A DNA stretch of 40,030 nt from Candidatus Giovannonibacteria bacterium RIFCSPLOWO2_12_FULL_44_15 (GCA_001778905.1 MFIQ01000002.1:1-40030); one strand, 5' to 3'. Counted from the first letter of the stretch, positions 1-7,987 are shown. Made by a program: numbers and translations. Notes: generated by a model from the sequence alone, not told the origin.

Positions 1-269
1 ATACCCGCAACGTCTTTTAGTAACTCTACGTCGGCCTCCAGCTTTTGTATGCGCCGTCTATGATCAACAAAAATTGCGCTATCCATGCGGGCTACGCGCT
101 TTTCAATTTTATCCAAACGCTCATTCGCTTCATTTAAGTGCTTATCTACTATATTAAATTGTTCATCAACCTCCTTAAACCCAGCTGCCATATCCTTCTT
201 AGAAGCTGTTTCATCGAAGCCTTTTTTCATCATCCGCGCCAAGTCATCTAATGTAGTTTTTTTAGCCAT
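1..269 (-). CDS. small predicted coiled-coil protein, 3' end truncated by window edge
   Basis: Minus-strand frame from ATG (cat 267-269) reads MAKKTTLDDLARMMKKGFDETASKKDMAAGFKEVDEQFNIVDKHLNEANERLDKIEKRVARMDSAIF... without a stop to the edge; heptad-like pattern. Confidence 0.7.
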   Translation of the reverse strand, partial: MAKKTTLDDLARMMKKGFDETASKKDMAAGFKEVDEQFNIVDKHLNEANERLDKIEKRVARMDSAIFVDHRRRIQKLEADVELLKDVAG

Positions 270-320
270 ATAACTCAAGTCTATATCTAAAAATTTTAGT
301 GTCAATGTATTTCATCTATA

Positions 321-340
321 CCCAAATTATGCCACAGAAA
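321..340 (-). repeat. 20-bp intergenic box copy 1 (minus: TTTCTGTGGCATAATTTGGG)
   Basis: Exact match to 3829-3848 and 6055-6074. Confidence 0.9.
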
Positions 341-368
341 TCCCTTGAGGATAAGGGATAAATTTTCA

Positions 369-1148
369 TTACCCAGCTAACTGATCCCAGAAAAGCCTCA
401 ATTTTGGATCATATTGATTTTTCGTCGAAACAGGGATAACGAAATCGTTATCCCATTTTTGATATTCACCAAAGAAAATTTTTCCAAACAAATCTTCATA
501 GTGCTTCATTTTATCCTCAAGAGAGTTGCCCTTAGAATATGCATCAAAAATCGAGAGAAATCCCGGATCATTTTCCTCTAAATATTTTACTGCCGCTTTT
601 TCTCCGCGCCACGAAATATCCCTGAAAGAAAAATAAGCGCTAATAAGTTCACTGACGCTATAAAGCAATCGCATTTCGAGAGCTTTTTTGTATAGATCAT
701 CCCCCGAGTAATATCGGAGGTTGGCAATATAATTATAATTAACCTTAACCCAAAAATCTTTTTTTTCTGAATCGGGAACTTTTTGGATTGGTGAATTTTT
801 GCTAAGTTTGTCCTTAAGCGCTGACAATAAATTTTCTGGGTCATATTCTATTTTCCCCTTAACCAACCATTCTAAAAACATTCCATCGAAATTGTTGCAA
901 AATACTTCCTGTTTATTTTTTACATGGTTCAGGAAATCAATATCAAAGAAAAAAATATCGGAAAAACGCTTTTCAATTGTCGTGTATACTAATTTAATTC
1001 CTTCGTTATTTTTATCTATAACAACAACTAAATCTATATCGCTTGATTGAGTAAGTCTTGAGGCGGTTGTGCCAGTTGTAAAAATTCCCTTCACCCGCGG
1101 CGAGGATTTCATTTTCTCGATTAAATCTGTTAGCGAAGAGTATTTCAT
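369..1148 (-). CDS. nucleotidyltransferase-domain protein (MNT/pol-beta-like)
   Basis: N-terminal GIFTTGTTASRLTQSSDIDLVVVID resembles the GS-x(n)-DxD nucleotidyltransferase motif. Confidence 0.7.
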   Translation of the reverse strand: MKYSSLTDLIEKMKSSPRVKGIFTTGTTASRLTQSSDIDLVVVIDKNNEGIKLVYTTIEKRFSDIFFFDIDFLNHVKNKQEVFCNNFDGMFLEWLVKGKIEYDPENLLSALKDKLSKNSPIQKVPDSEKKDFWVKVNYNYIANLRYYSGDDLYKKALEMRLLYSVSELISAYFSFRDISWRGEKAAVKYLEENDPGFLSIFDAYSKGNSLEDKMKHYEDLFGKIFFGEYQKWDNDFVIPVSTKNQYDPKLRLFWDQLAG

Positions 1149-1199
1149 AAAGAATCCGACACTTACAGGTTATCAATTATTTGGTCTATACTCAATAGA

Positions 1200-1229
1200 A
1201 ACCCCCGCGCTCCGAAGAACGCAGGGGCC
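1200..1229 (-). terminator. intrinsic terminator after MTAP-family gene
   Basis: cccccgcg...cgcagggg stem 11 bp downstream of the stop, followed on the minus strand by a short T run (gggggtttct). Confidence 0.6.
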
Positions 1230-1241
1230 GATTCACAGACT

Positions 1242-2111
1242 TTAACCATTCGCCAGTTTGTAATACTCTGCGAGTCTGTCCGTTGCGCAGTTACATTTCG
1301 TAATCTCTTCTGCAGCCACAGAAAGTTTTTCGAGTAACGTTACGGTTGCCGAAGTATTGCGGCGGAATATAGCAAGCACAATTTCTATAGATTCAGCTTG
1401 CATTGAGATCGCACTAGGAATGCCGACATCATAATCAGTTACCGTAGCAACTGCTCCGTAACAAAGTCCTAGCTCGTGCGCGAAGTAGCATTCAGGATAT
1501 TGCGTCATATTCACAACATCCCCGCCCCAAAGCGCGAACATCTTGCTCTCGGCAATGGTTGAGAACCTAGGTCCCTGGATAACAATCACAGTACCAGTGG
1601 CTCTGTACGATACACCCATGGTCTTAAGTTCACGATTCACGATGCCCTGCATCTGCTCGCAGTAGGGCTGCGCCATCGGCAAATGAACAAGTTGGTGATC
1701 AACCTCAAATGTGTCGTCGCGACCCCACGTGAAATTGATGAACTGATTGGGAACTACAAACGTTCCCGGTTCAATCTCTTTTCGGAGACTACTTACTACA
1801 CACGTCCCAATCACATGCCGCACACCAAGCGACTTCATCGCCGCGAGATTTGCCTTGTACGGAACTTTGTGCGGAGGAATCGCATGTTTAGAGCCGTGTC
1901 TTGGCAGAAAAGCAATACGCTCCCCGCAAAGTTCGCCAACGCTGATCGGTCCAGACGGTTTCCCGTAGAGGGTTTCCGTTTCAACAATTTCAGAGATTGT
2001 CAGTCCCGGCAGTACATAGAGGCCCGATCCGCCGATAACTCCAATAAGTGATCTGTCCTTGGCGGAGGGATTTTGCTTGTTCTTCAGGTAAGAGATTCCA
2101 GATGAGCTCAT
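1242..2111 (-). CDS. mtnP: S-methyl-5'-thioadenosine phosphorylase family (MTAP/PNP) protein
   Basis: IGVIGGSGLY N-terminal motif, PRHGSKHAIPPHKVPYKANLAAMKSLGV, QGPRFSTIAESKMFALWGGDVVNMTQYPE; SD aaaggag upstream of ATG 2111. Confidence 0.9.
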   Translation of the reverse strand: MSSSGISYLKNKQNPSAKDRSLIGVIGGSGLYVLPGLTISEIVETETLYGKPSGPISVGELCGERIAFLPRHGSKHAIPPHKVPYKANLAAMKSLGVRHVIGTCVVSSLRKEIEPGTFVVPNQFINFTWGRDDTFEVDHQLVHLPMAQPYCEQMQGIVNRELKTMGVSYRATGTVIVIQGPRFSTIAESKMFALWGGDVVNMTQYPECYFAHELGLCYGAVATVTDYDVGIPSAISMQAESIEIVLAIFRRNTSATVTLLEKLSVAAEEITKCNCATDRLAEYYKLANG

Positions 2112-3450
2112 ACATTATCTCCTTTGTGAATATGGCGTTATTTGCGTCTCGCGCAATGGCATCACCGCAAAGTTCCGAAGAACTCCACGCGCAACCTCCA
2201 CCATCGAGTACACAGTTATTGTCATCCGCCATGACTGAATCGTTAAATAAAGGCAGACGATATCTCCACTTTTTCACCGTTTCTGTTTGTCCAATCCTGA
2301 ACGTGCTAGGCAACTCTCTGACATCCCCCTGATCAAAACGAAGAAATGGGCAGTTGCTCACTTGACCGTCTGCTTGGATAACCAGTTGGTTGCCGTAGCA
2401 AGTGCAATCAACTGAAAACGGTAGGCCGTTTCGGAGAGCAATTAGTTTTTTTTCAAGTTGGTACTCATAACACGGCTCGTTTTCAGCCATACTAGTCAAT
2501 CCAGACAGAACACCGTGAGCGGCTACTCGGCAATAATCTTCTGCGCTCTTCCCCGCAAGTTCGCGAATGAGAGCTTCGCCCTTCATCAAGTTGAAGCCAA
2601 ACTTGGCCACACCCAATTTCCACAGGAAGTCTGGGTATTCTGCTAATCTATAGACGTTCGCCGGAGTGATAGTTACAGAAGCCATAACGCGCACGCCATT
2701 ATCAGCAAGCTGTTTGATAGCACGCTCGATGACAGCAAAAGTTGTATCGCCATTACTTGTGATGCGAAAACGATCGTTATGTTCTTCCGGGCCATCCACG
2801 CCAATTGCAACCGTTACTCCGTAGTAAGCAAATAACTTTGACAAACGCTCATCTACTAAGAAGCCGTTAGTGCAGAGCATAAGTTCAAGCTTTTCAGGGA
2901 GTCGCCCCGCACTTTTCTCCCCATCAACATACGGCAAAAGCTGTTCAAAGATTTCCCTATTCAATAGAGGCTCTCCTCCATAGAAAATCAAGAAGTACGG
3001 ATTGTTGTCTTGCGAGCACTCCTCGATATGCTTTTGCCAAAGGGCGATGCCGGCAACAGCATCCTCGAATGACATTAGACGTTCGCCGTATCGTCTGGCG
3101 AGTGCGGGGATCGGACAGTATGTGCACTTAAAATTGCAGCCTTGCGCCATCATTAGATACAAAATGGTCGGCCGGTTGAATATCTGTAAAATTTGCCTGC
3201 GTGAAGATTCAAGTGCCTTACAGTCGATATCGGAATTATCAATCAGCAATCTTCTGTCCATAAGTTCTCGAACAATGCCGTTATTCAATCTCGTTCGCGC
3301 GCTTATTTCAGAGACAGTATCACACCAACTCTTGCTAGATAAATATATGGGTTCCGGATGTAATTGATGAATAACGGCAACCAGATCATCTCTCTCGAGT
3401 ATGCGCAAGAAACGAGATATAAACACCGGGTTTATAGCAGAATTTTCCAC
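1990..3450 (-). CDS. radical SAM/SPASM peptide maturase with N-terminal RRE/PqqD-like region
   Basis: CNFKCTYC (CxxxCxxC) radical SAM motif, FYGGEPLL, C-terminal Cys set (CTCYGNQL...CPFL...NNCVLDGGGC...LCG). Start revised from 3573 to GTG 3450, which has SD aaggagg; the ORF-track N-terminus reads through a terminator hairpin. Confidence 0.88.
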   Translation of the reverse strand: MENSAINPVFISRFLRILERDDLVAVIHQLHPEPIYLSSKSWCDTVSEISARTRLNNGIVRELMDRRLLIDNSDIDCKALESSRRQILQIFNRPTILYLMMAQGCNFKCTYCPIPALARRYGERLMSFEDAVAGIALWQKHIEECSQDNNPYFLIFYGGEPLLNREIFEQLLPYVDGEKSAGRLPEKLELMLCTNGFLVDERLSKLFAYYGVTVAIGVDGPEEHNDRFRITSNGDTTFAVIERAIKQLADNGVRVMASVTITPANVYRLAEYPDFLWKLGVAKFGFNLMKGEALIRELAGKSAEDYCRVAAHGVLSGLTSMAENEPCYEYQLEKKLIALRNGLPFSVDCTCYGNQLVIQADGQVSNCPFLRFDQGDVRELPSTFRIGQTETVKKWRYRLPLFNDSVMADDNNCVLDGGGCAWSSSELCGDAIARDANNAIFTKEIMYELIWNLLPEEQAKSLRQGQITYWSYRRIGPLCTAGTDNL

Positions 3451-3465
3451 TATCTCCTCCTTTTC

Positions 3466-3504
3466 TGAAAAAAGCCCCTGCGTCTCCGTTGGAGGGCAGG
3501 GGCT
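3466..3504 (-). terminator. intrinsic terminator/attenuator between precursor peptide and radical SAM gene
   Basis: Perfect 8-bp stem agcccctg(3473-3480)/caggggct(3497-3504), followed on the minus strand by TTTTTT. Confidence 0.75.
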
Positions 3505-3533
3505 AATGTGCTGATCCTTTGCGGAGTGTTTGG

Positions 3534-3716
3534 TTACGCTTCCAAATTGACTTTGGTAAGCGCCTCCCGCCACTGCTCTTTGGTTAGTGTTACTTTGCCG
3601 CCGTCGTCATCGGTTATTACAATTTTGTCGTGATGAATTTCCACGACAGGGCAACATCCCTGGCCACCACAGAGCTGGACGCGCGTAATTGCTCCGCCTT
3701 GATCGATCTTGGTCAT
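3534..3716 (-). CDS. putative Cys-rich RiPP precursor peptide (60 aa)
   Basis: MTKIDQGGAITRVQLCGGQGCCPVVEIHHDKIVITDDDGGKVTLTKEQWREALTKVNLEA; SD aaaggagg upstream of ATG 3716; directly upstream of the radical SAM/SPASM gene. Confidence 0.75.
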   Translation of the reverse strand: MTKIDQGGAITRVQLCGGQGCCPVVEIHHDKIVITDDDGGKVTLTKEQWREALTKVNLEA

Positions 3717-3794
3717 CTTTCTCACCTCCTTTCTTTTTTAAACTTCAATAGAATACTATCATACATAATACATAAACTTACCCAATACTATATT

Positions 3795-3820
3795 AAAAAA
3801 TGTATATAAAATATTGTCAA
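3795..3820 (-). promoter_or_regulatory. candidate sigma70-type promoter for precursor operon
   Basis: Minus strand TTGACA (3820-3815), 17-nt spacer, TTTAAT. Confidence 0.45.
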
Positions 3821-3828
3821 ATTTACCA

Positions 3829-3848
3829 CCCAAATTATGCCACAGAAA
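3829..3848 (-). repeat. 20-bp intergenic box copy 2
   Basis: Exact match to 321-340 and 6055-6074. Confidence 0.9.
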
Positions 3849-3858
3849 CCGAGAAAAA

Positions 3859-3888
3859 TTAAAGAGGAGCTCATGGGCTCCTCTTTAT
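3859..3888 (-). terminator. intrinsic terminator after phospholipase C-like gene
   Basis: aaagaggagctcatgggctcctcttt hairpin; T-rich on the minus strand downstream (TTTAATTTTT). Confidence 0.7.
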
Positions 3889-3905
3889 GGTTTGGTTTTT
3901 GTAAA

Positions 3906-5519
3906 TTATTCTGGTACCTCCTTTGGGAAAATCTCCATTGAAACAGCGTCTAATTCCAAGACAAACAATATTGGACTCGGAATAACATTAAATAAACTCA
4001 CAAAAATCAGCTCCAATTCCTCAATTGTAATGTCCGAACAGCTGGGAACAAAATCTTTGATGCTATCTAGTCTCATTTCAACGCTTCTCTGCGACTCGAT
4101 AATTGAATAGCCATGGATTCCGTTTACGGGCGCGGTCAAAATTGCGTCCTGTTGCGTTCCTACTCCGCATTCCGGCCTCCCCCTTATCCCCCACCCAGTC
4201 GTAATATTCCACCCGTCAACTAAAGTTGAATCTGTTCTTGGGTATACATTCAAGGCAAGGCCATTTTTCACGCCAGCAAGAGATATGGGCTTCGCAAAAT
4301 AAAAATCACCAAATTCTTCAGGGGGCGTAGATATTATAATGTTATCCCCGGGATTTTTCGGATCGCCTTGGATGAAACATAAATAAATCAGCGCACCTAC
4401 TTGAGGAATTTCACAATCAGAAGCATTAACCTCCATCCAGAACAGGCGATACAATCCCGCGACGGCTTTGATAGCATGCGGGACTAGCGCTTCGGCAGCT
4501 TTATTAAGACCGATTTTGTTATCCTTACCGTTCAACGACTCTATTTGTCGCGGTTGGCTTACAATATTTTCGGCTGCTACCTCACCTTCCCAAAGATTAG
4601 GAACAAAAATACTTTGCGTCCCGTCTTTCCGCGCATATAAGCCGTTATCGCCGCTTCCCATCTCTGGATCGAAAATATCCCCATCGCTTGCGAAATACTG
4701 AGTCTTTTGAGCCACATAGTAGAAAAGCTTGCCAATCGGGGTTACCTCTTTAAGCACCACCGACCAGTCAAAATCTGGAGGAATATTTGGAAGGAAGTCT
4801 GGATTGTATTCTTTGCTTCCCAATTCTTTTCCCTTTCCTAGAATATACTTCGAGATGTTTTTCCGTTTCCCCATGAACTGCTCAAAAGCATCATCTTCAG
4901 CCGAAGGTCCTTTCCCGGAACAGTGTTTAATAATGAAACTTCTTAGCAACCCTGTGTGGATGTCATTATGAACATGCGCCGGAACTGCCAAGTCTGTCAG
5001 TAAATGGGCCACCTTGCCAAGAACATAATAACTCTGTTCAAAATCAGTCAGCGCGTAAAGAAATTTGGCAGTATCGTACAATTCTTTAGCCCTTTCGAAA
5101 GCGCCTCCATACGACAGGCAACTGCCAAAAGAAACGAGACTGCTGCGAAAGGTAGCGCCGACATCAAGCTCAAAATGTTCGTCAAACAAATCTGGATTCC
5201 AGAAATGCTCGGAAACAGACAGAGTTTCGATGTTGTTTTTTCGATCTGTTATTTTCGTCGCGTCTTCTTCGGCACTCCCCACAATAATGTCGTCCCCTTC
5301 ATCATAATCAGCGCACGAATTTTTAAAAATACACTTCGCAGATACATTTTCGTAACGACCTATGTTCTCTTTTGAAGCATAATCCTTCAGCTCTTGCGGG
5401 ACATCTTCCCAAACATCAATCGCCTCGCGCGCGATATGCTGATGGGTCACAATCTCGTGACCATAGGCAGTTGAATATGATAAGATGAGAATCAGAACAC
5501 TCAATCCAAATCCAAACAT
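3906..5519 (-). CDS. secreted zinc-dependent phospholipase C-like protein
   Basis: Signal peptide MFGFGLSVLILILSYSTAYG; HEIVTHQHIAREA N-terminus and GKVAHLLTDLAVPAHVHND zinc-ligand motif typical of the Zn_dep_PLPC/S1-P1 fold. Confidence 0.7.
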   Translation of the reverse strand: MFGFGLSVLILILSYSTAYGHEIVTHQHIAREAIDVWEDVPQELKDYASKENIGRYENVSAKCIFKNSCADYDEGDDIIVGSAEEDATKITDRKNNIETLSVSEHFWNPDLFDEHFELDVGATFRSSLVSFGSCLSYGGAFERAKELYDTAKFLYALTDFEQSYYVLGKVAHLLTDLAVPAHVHNDIHTGLLRSFIIKHCSGKGPSAEDDAFEQFMGKRKNISKYILGKGKELGSKEYNPDFLPNIPPDFDWSVVLKEVTPIGKLFYYVAQKTQYFASDGDIFDPEMGSGDNGLYARKDGTQSIFVPNLWEGEVAAENIVSQPRQIESLNGKDNKIGLNKAAEALVPHAIKAVAGLYRLFWMEVNASDCEIPQVGALIYLCFIQGDPKNPGDNIIISTPPEEFGDFYFAKPISLAGVKNGLALNVYPRTDSTLVDGWNITTGWGIRGRPECGVGTQQDAILTAPVNGIHGYSIIESQRSVEMRLDSIKDFVPSCSDITIEELELIFVSLFNVIPSPILFVLELDAVSMEIFPKEVPE

Positions 5520-5530
5520 AAATCCTCCTT

Positions 5531-5632
5531 ATGAAAAGACGAATTGTTTCACTATTGGCTGCAATCATCATTGCATTAGGCTTGTTTTATCTTCTCCTTG
5601 ATTTAGCTCTTAAGTCTGGCGGTAATCCTTAA
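5531..5632 (+). CDS. possible 33-aa single-TM small protein
   Basis: MKRRIVSLLAAIIIALGLFYLLLDLALKSGGNP*; divergent from the PLC-like gene; no clear SD. Confidence 0.3.
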   Translation: MKRRIVSLLAAIIIALGLFYLLLDLALKSGGNP

Positions 5633-5694
5633 TTAGTTTTTGAAGCAACTTATTTCCCCTAAAAATAATATATTTCTCACAAATTGTCCACAAA

Positions 5695-5728
5695 AACAAA
5701 CCGCCTCGGCTTCGATAGCGCGAGGCAG
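5695..5728 (-). terminator. terminator after coiled-coil gene
   Basis: gcctcg...cgaggc stem followed on the minus strand by GGTTTGTTTTTG. Confidence 0.55.
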
Positions 5729-5752
5729 TGGTGGCATAAAATTAAGTCTACT

Positions 5753-6007
5753 TTAAATTTCGACTCCGAGCTTATCGCGGATGATTTTCTTTATACGATT
5801 GTGCTCGGCCTTCAGGGTTACGAATTCGAAAGTCTTTTCTAGTAGGGCTGGAAATTCATCCCGCGTCGGCACATTCTTCATCCGCTCTCCCAATCCGTCA
5901 ACTTTTTTTTCAATCCTAACAACATCGCCAGCTAAATCGTTTAAATCCTTCGCCTTAGCAATACCATTGAGTGCTTCTTTCAGATCTCGTTTTGTAATCG
6001 GATTCAT
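5753..6007 (-). CDS. small predicted coiled-coil protein
   Basis: 84-aa ORF, MNPITKRDLKEALNGIAKAKDLNDLAGDVVRIEKKVDGLGERM...; same gene type and 20-bp upstream box as the 1-269 ORF. Confidence 0.65.
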   Translation of the reverse strand: MNPITKRDLKEALNGIAKAKDLNDLAGDVVRIEKKVDGLGERMKNVPTRDEFPALLEKTFEFVTLKAEHNRIKKIIRDKLGVEI

Positions 6008-6054
6008 GTATTATATTTTACTGCGAGAGTAAAATCATCGCAATCCCCCACATC

Positions 6055-6074
6055 CCCAAATTATGCCACAGAAA
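6055..6074 (-). repeat. 20-bp intergenic box copy 3
   Basis: Exact match to 321-340 and 3829-3848. Confidence 0.9.
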
Positions 6075-6119
6075 TAGGAGAAAAATAAGGGGAAAATAAA
6101 AAACACAGGGCGAACAAAG

Positions 6120-6725
6120 TTATTGCAAATCCTGAATTTTTTTCTTCAAGATCTCCGTTCCTGCTTCCCTGCTCGCGGCATCAAGATTAAAAACTTTTCC
6201 GAATGTTACCCTGATATATCCCCGTCTGGTTTTAATGTGAATGGGTAGGATGAGGACTTTCGCCTCGAGGGCAAGGGCCGAAGTCCCGTGATAGAAATAT
6301 CCAAGCTCGTCTCCGCGGATCAAAAATCCTTCCGGAAACATCAAAACTGTCCCTCCTTTTTCTAATATCCTCGTCGGAAATTTAATCGCTTTCTCTATCC
6401 CCTGCCCGCGCCCCGAAGGAAACCCTCCGGTCAATAAATAAAATAATTTTAAAATCCTTAATCTGGCGATTAGTCTCAGTACCTTCGACCGGAAATCAAA
6501 TTCCTCCGTGATATACCGCCCGGGCAAAATCGGCGAGAGCCACGGCATGGAAATAACAATAAGAAAACCGTCCAGTAGCGTTTTATGGTTTGAAACTATT
6601 ATCAGGGGTGCCCTGACACCCGTTAAATTCTCCCTGCCGCGCACTTCGATCTTATAGAAAATCCGTAAAATAATCCCGGCAATTGGCCAGATTAAAAAAT
6701 ACTGAATAAACCAATAAAAAATCAC
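6120..6725 (-). CDS. plsC: 1-acyl-sn-glycerol-3-phosphate acyltransferase (PlsC family)
   Basis: SNHKTLLDG (NHx4D) and LMFPEGFLIRGDELGYFYHGTSALA motifs. Confidence 0.85.
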   Translation of the reverse strand: MIFYWFIQYFLIWPIAGIILRIFYKIEVRGRENLTGVRAPLIIVSNHKTLLDGFLIVISMPWLSPILPGRYITEEFDFRSKVLRLIARLRILKLFYLLTGGFPSGRGQGIEKAIKFPTRILEKGGTVLMFPEGFLIRGDELGYFYHGTSALALEAKVLILPIHIKTRRGYIRVTFGKVFNLDAASREAGTEILKKKIQDLQ

Positions 6726-6738
6726 CAGTTTATTATAG

Positions 6739-6776
6739 CAAAAAAGGCGTCGTCCTGTGAGACAACGCCTTTTTGG
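6739..6776. terminator. bidirectional intrinsic terminator
   Basis: aaaaaaggcgtcgtc ctgtga gacaacgccttttt hairpin. Confidence 0.7.
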
Positions 6777-6895
6777 TCATGATTTTACTAACTTCTCTAC
6801 CCTTCGGACTATGCCTCAGGAATAGACTAATGATTCTTGGCATACCCGTCGGACAACGCCTCGGGGGTATGCAAAGTTAGCGCAAACGAACTATT

Positions 6896-7987
6896 TTATA
6901 GAGCTCGCAACGCCATCTCCGCGATCTTGTCGCCATGGAGATGCATATGTTTGAGATGACGCTTTCGGTGGTCCTCTTTGTCCATTACCGTAATGTCCAT
7001 TTCGCCACAAGCACATTCCCAGACATGCCGCAAAGTAAAGACTCGCTTGACAACATCCGGGGCATTGCCGATAGAAACCTCCTCCGTCGCGCCGGGCTTG
7101 TTTTTTGCAAGCTCCGCCTTAAATCGCTCGATACCTTTTTTCGAAGCCGCATCGTGCGACTCGAGCTGAGCACGTAGCATGGTGTTTTCTCGGAGCAAAA
7201 CAGTTATTCTCGGATGCTCAACTGTGCGATAAGCCCAAGAGATAGCCCAGAAAATAGTACACGCCACTATCGCGAGACCAAAGAGATAACCTTCGCTGCC
7301 TTCCAACCACGGATATGGCAACTCCGTTTGATAGTCAAGCGGGCGCGCTGCAGCGAGGACTCTATTCCAGATTTCGGCGTTACTTTTAACAGTGTCGCTA
7401 TATACCGCGACTACGCCGTTAACCACATCCCCGAATTCAGATGCGCGGCGCAACGCTTCATCTCTGACGCCCTTCAGACTGCTTATTGTCGCGGCCTGCT
7501 TCTCGAGCTTTGTCGAAGCGTTTTTTAACTTTGCCTGCAACACCCCGTTCTGCGTTTTGAACTCCGCTATTTGCTGGTCTCTGGCCAAAATTTCCTGATC
7601 TTTGGCCTGGACCGCGGCAACGACTTTTGCCTCGTTAGCCGCCACGATCTGCGCAACTGTCAAGTACGGAAAGAATACTGGCTCGCCCACCTGAATTTTC
7701 TTGGTCGCTTCCATGGCCGCGTCACCGGTCAATCCGGTGTGATTTTCGGCGACCATTTTTGTGCACTGCATATGGTCTTTGACTTTCTCAAACGGCAAAT
7801 TCCCGTCGATCTCAATCTGCTTGCAAGTCCCCCAGATGGTATTCCCGCGTTCCATGACGATCATAACGCCCGGGAGCACTCTGTCTTTGTAGGACTCGGG
7901 TTGAATGACTTCCTCCTCGGCTCGGGCGAACCCGAGCGTGATTAAGAAAAAAGCAACCGAAATAATCGAAATTGATGTTTTCTTCAC
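6896..7987 (-). CDS. exported/membrane coiled-coil protein with C-terminal Cys/His zinc-finger-like motif
   Basis: GTG start with signal peptide; coiled coil AEFKTQNGVLQAKLKNASTKLEKQAATISSLK; TM YLFGLAIVACTIFWAISWAY; C-terminal CACGEMDITVMDKEDHRKRHLKHMHLH. Confidence 0.6.
   Translation of the reverse strand: MKKTSISIISVAFFLITLGFARAEEEVIQPESYKDRVLPGVMIVMERGNTIWGTCKQIEIDGNLPFEKVKDHMQCTKMVAENHTGLTGDAAMEATKKIQVGEPVFFPYLTVAQIVAANEAKVVAAVQAKDQEILARDQQIAEFKTQNGVLQAKLKNASTKLEKQAATISSLKGVRDEALRRASEFGDVVNGVVAVYSDTVKSNAEIWNRVLAAARPLDYQTELPYPWLEGSEGYLFGLAIVACTIFWAISWAYRTVEHPRITVLLRENTMLRAQLESHDAASKKGIERFKAELAKNKPGATEEVSIGNAPDVVKRVFTLRHVWECACGEMDITVMDKEDHRKRHLKHMHLHGDKIAEMALRAL

Noticed and set aside
3451-3573. 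N-terminal 41 residues of the ORF-track radical SAM protein
   Set aside because: They are translated from a terminator hairpin and the precursor 3' end; GTG 3450 has the SD.
5730-5742. gtggcataaaatt as a possible fourth 20-bp box in inverted orientation
   Set aside because: Only about 11 of 13 positions match and it lacks the GGG end; too weak to count.
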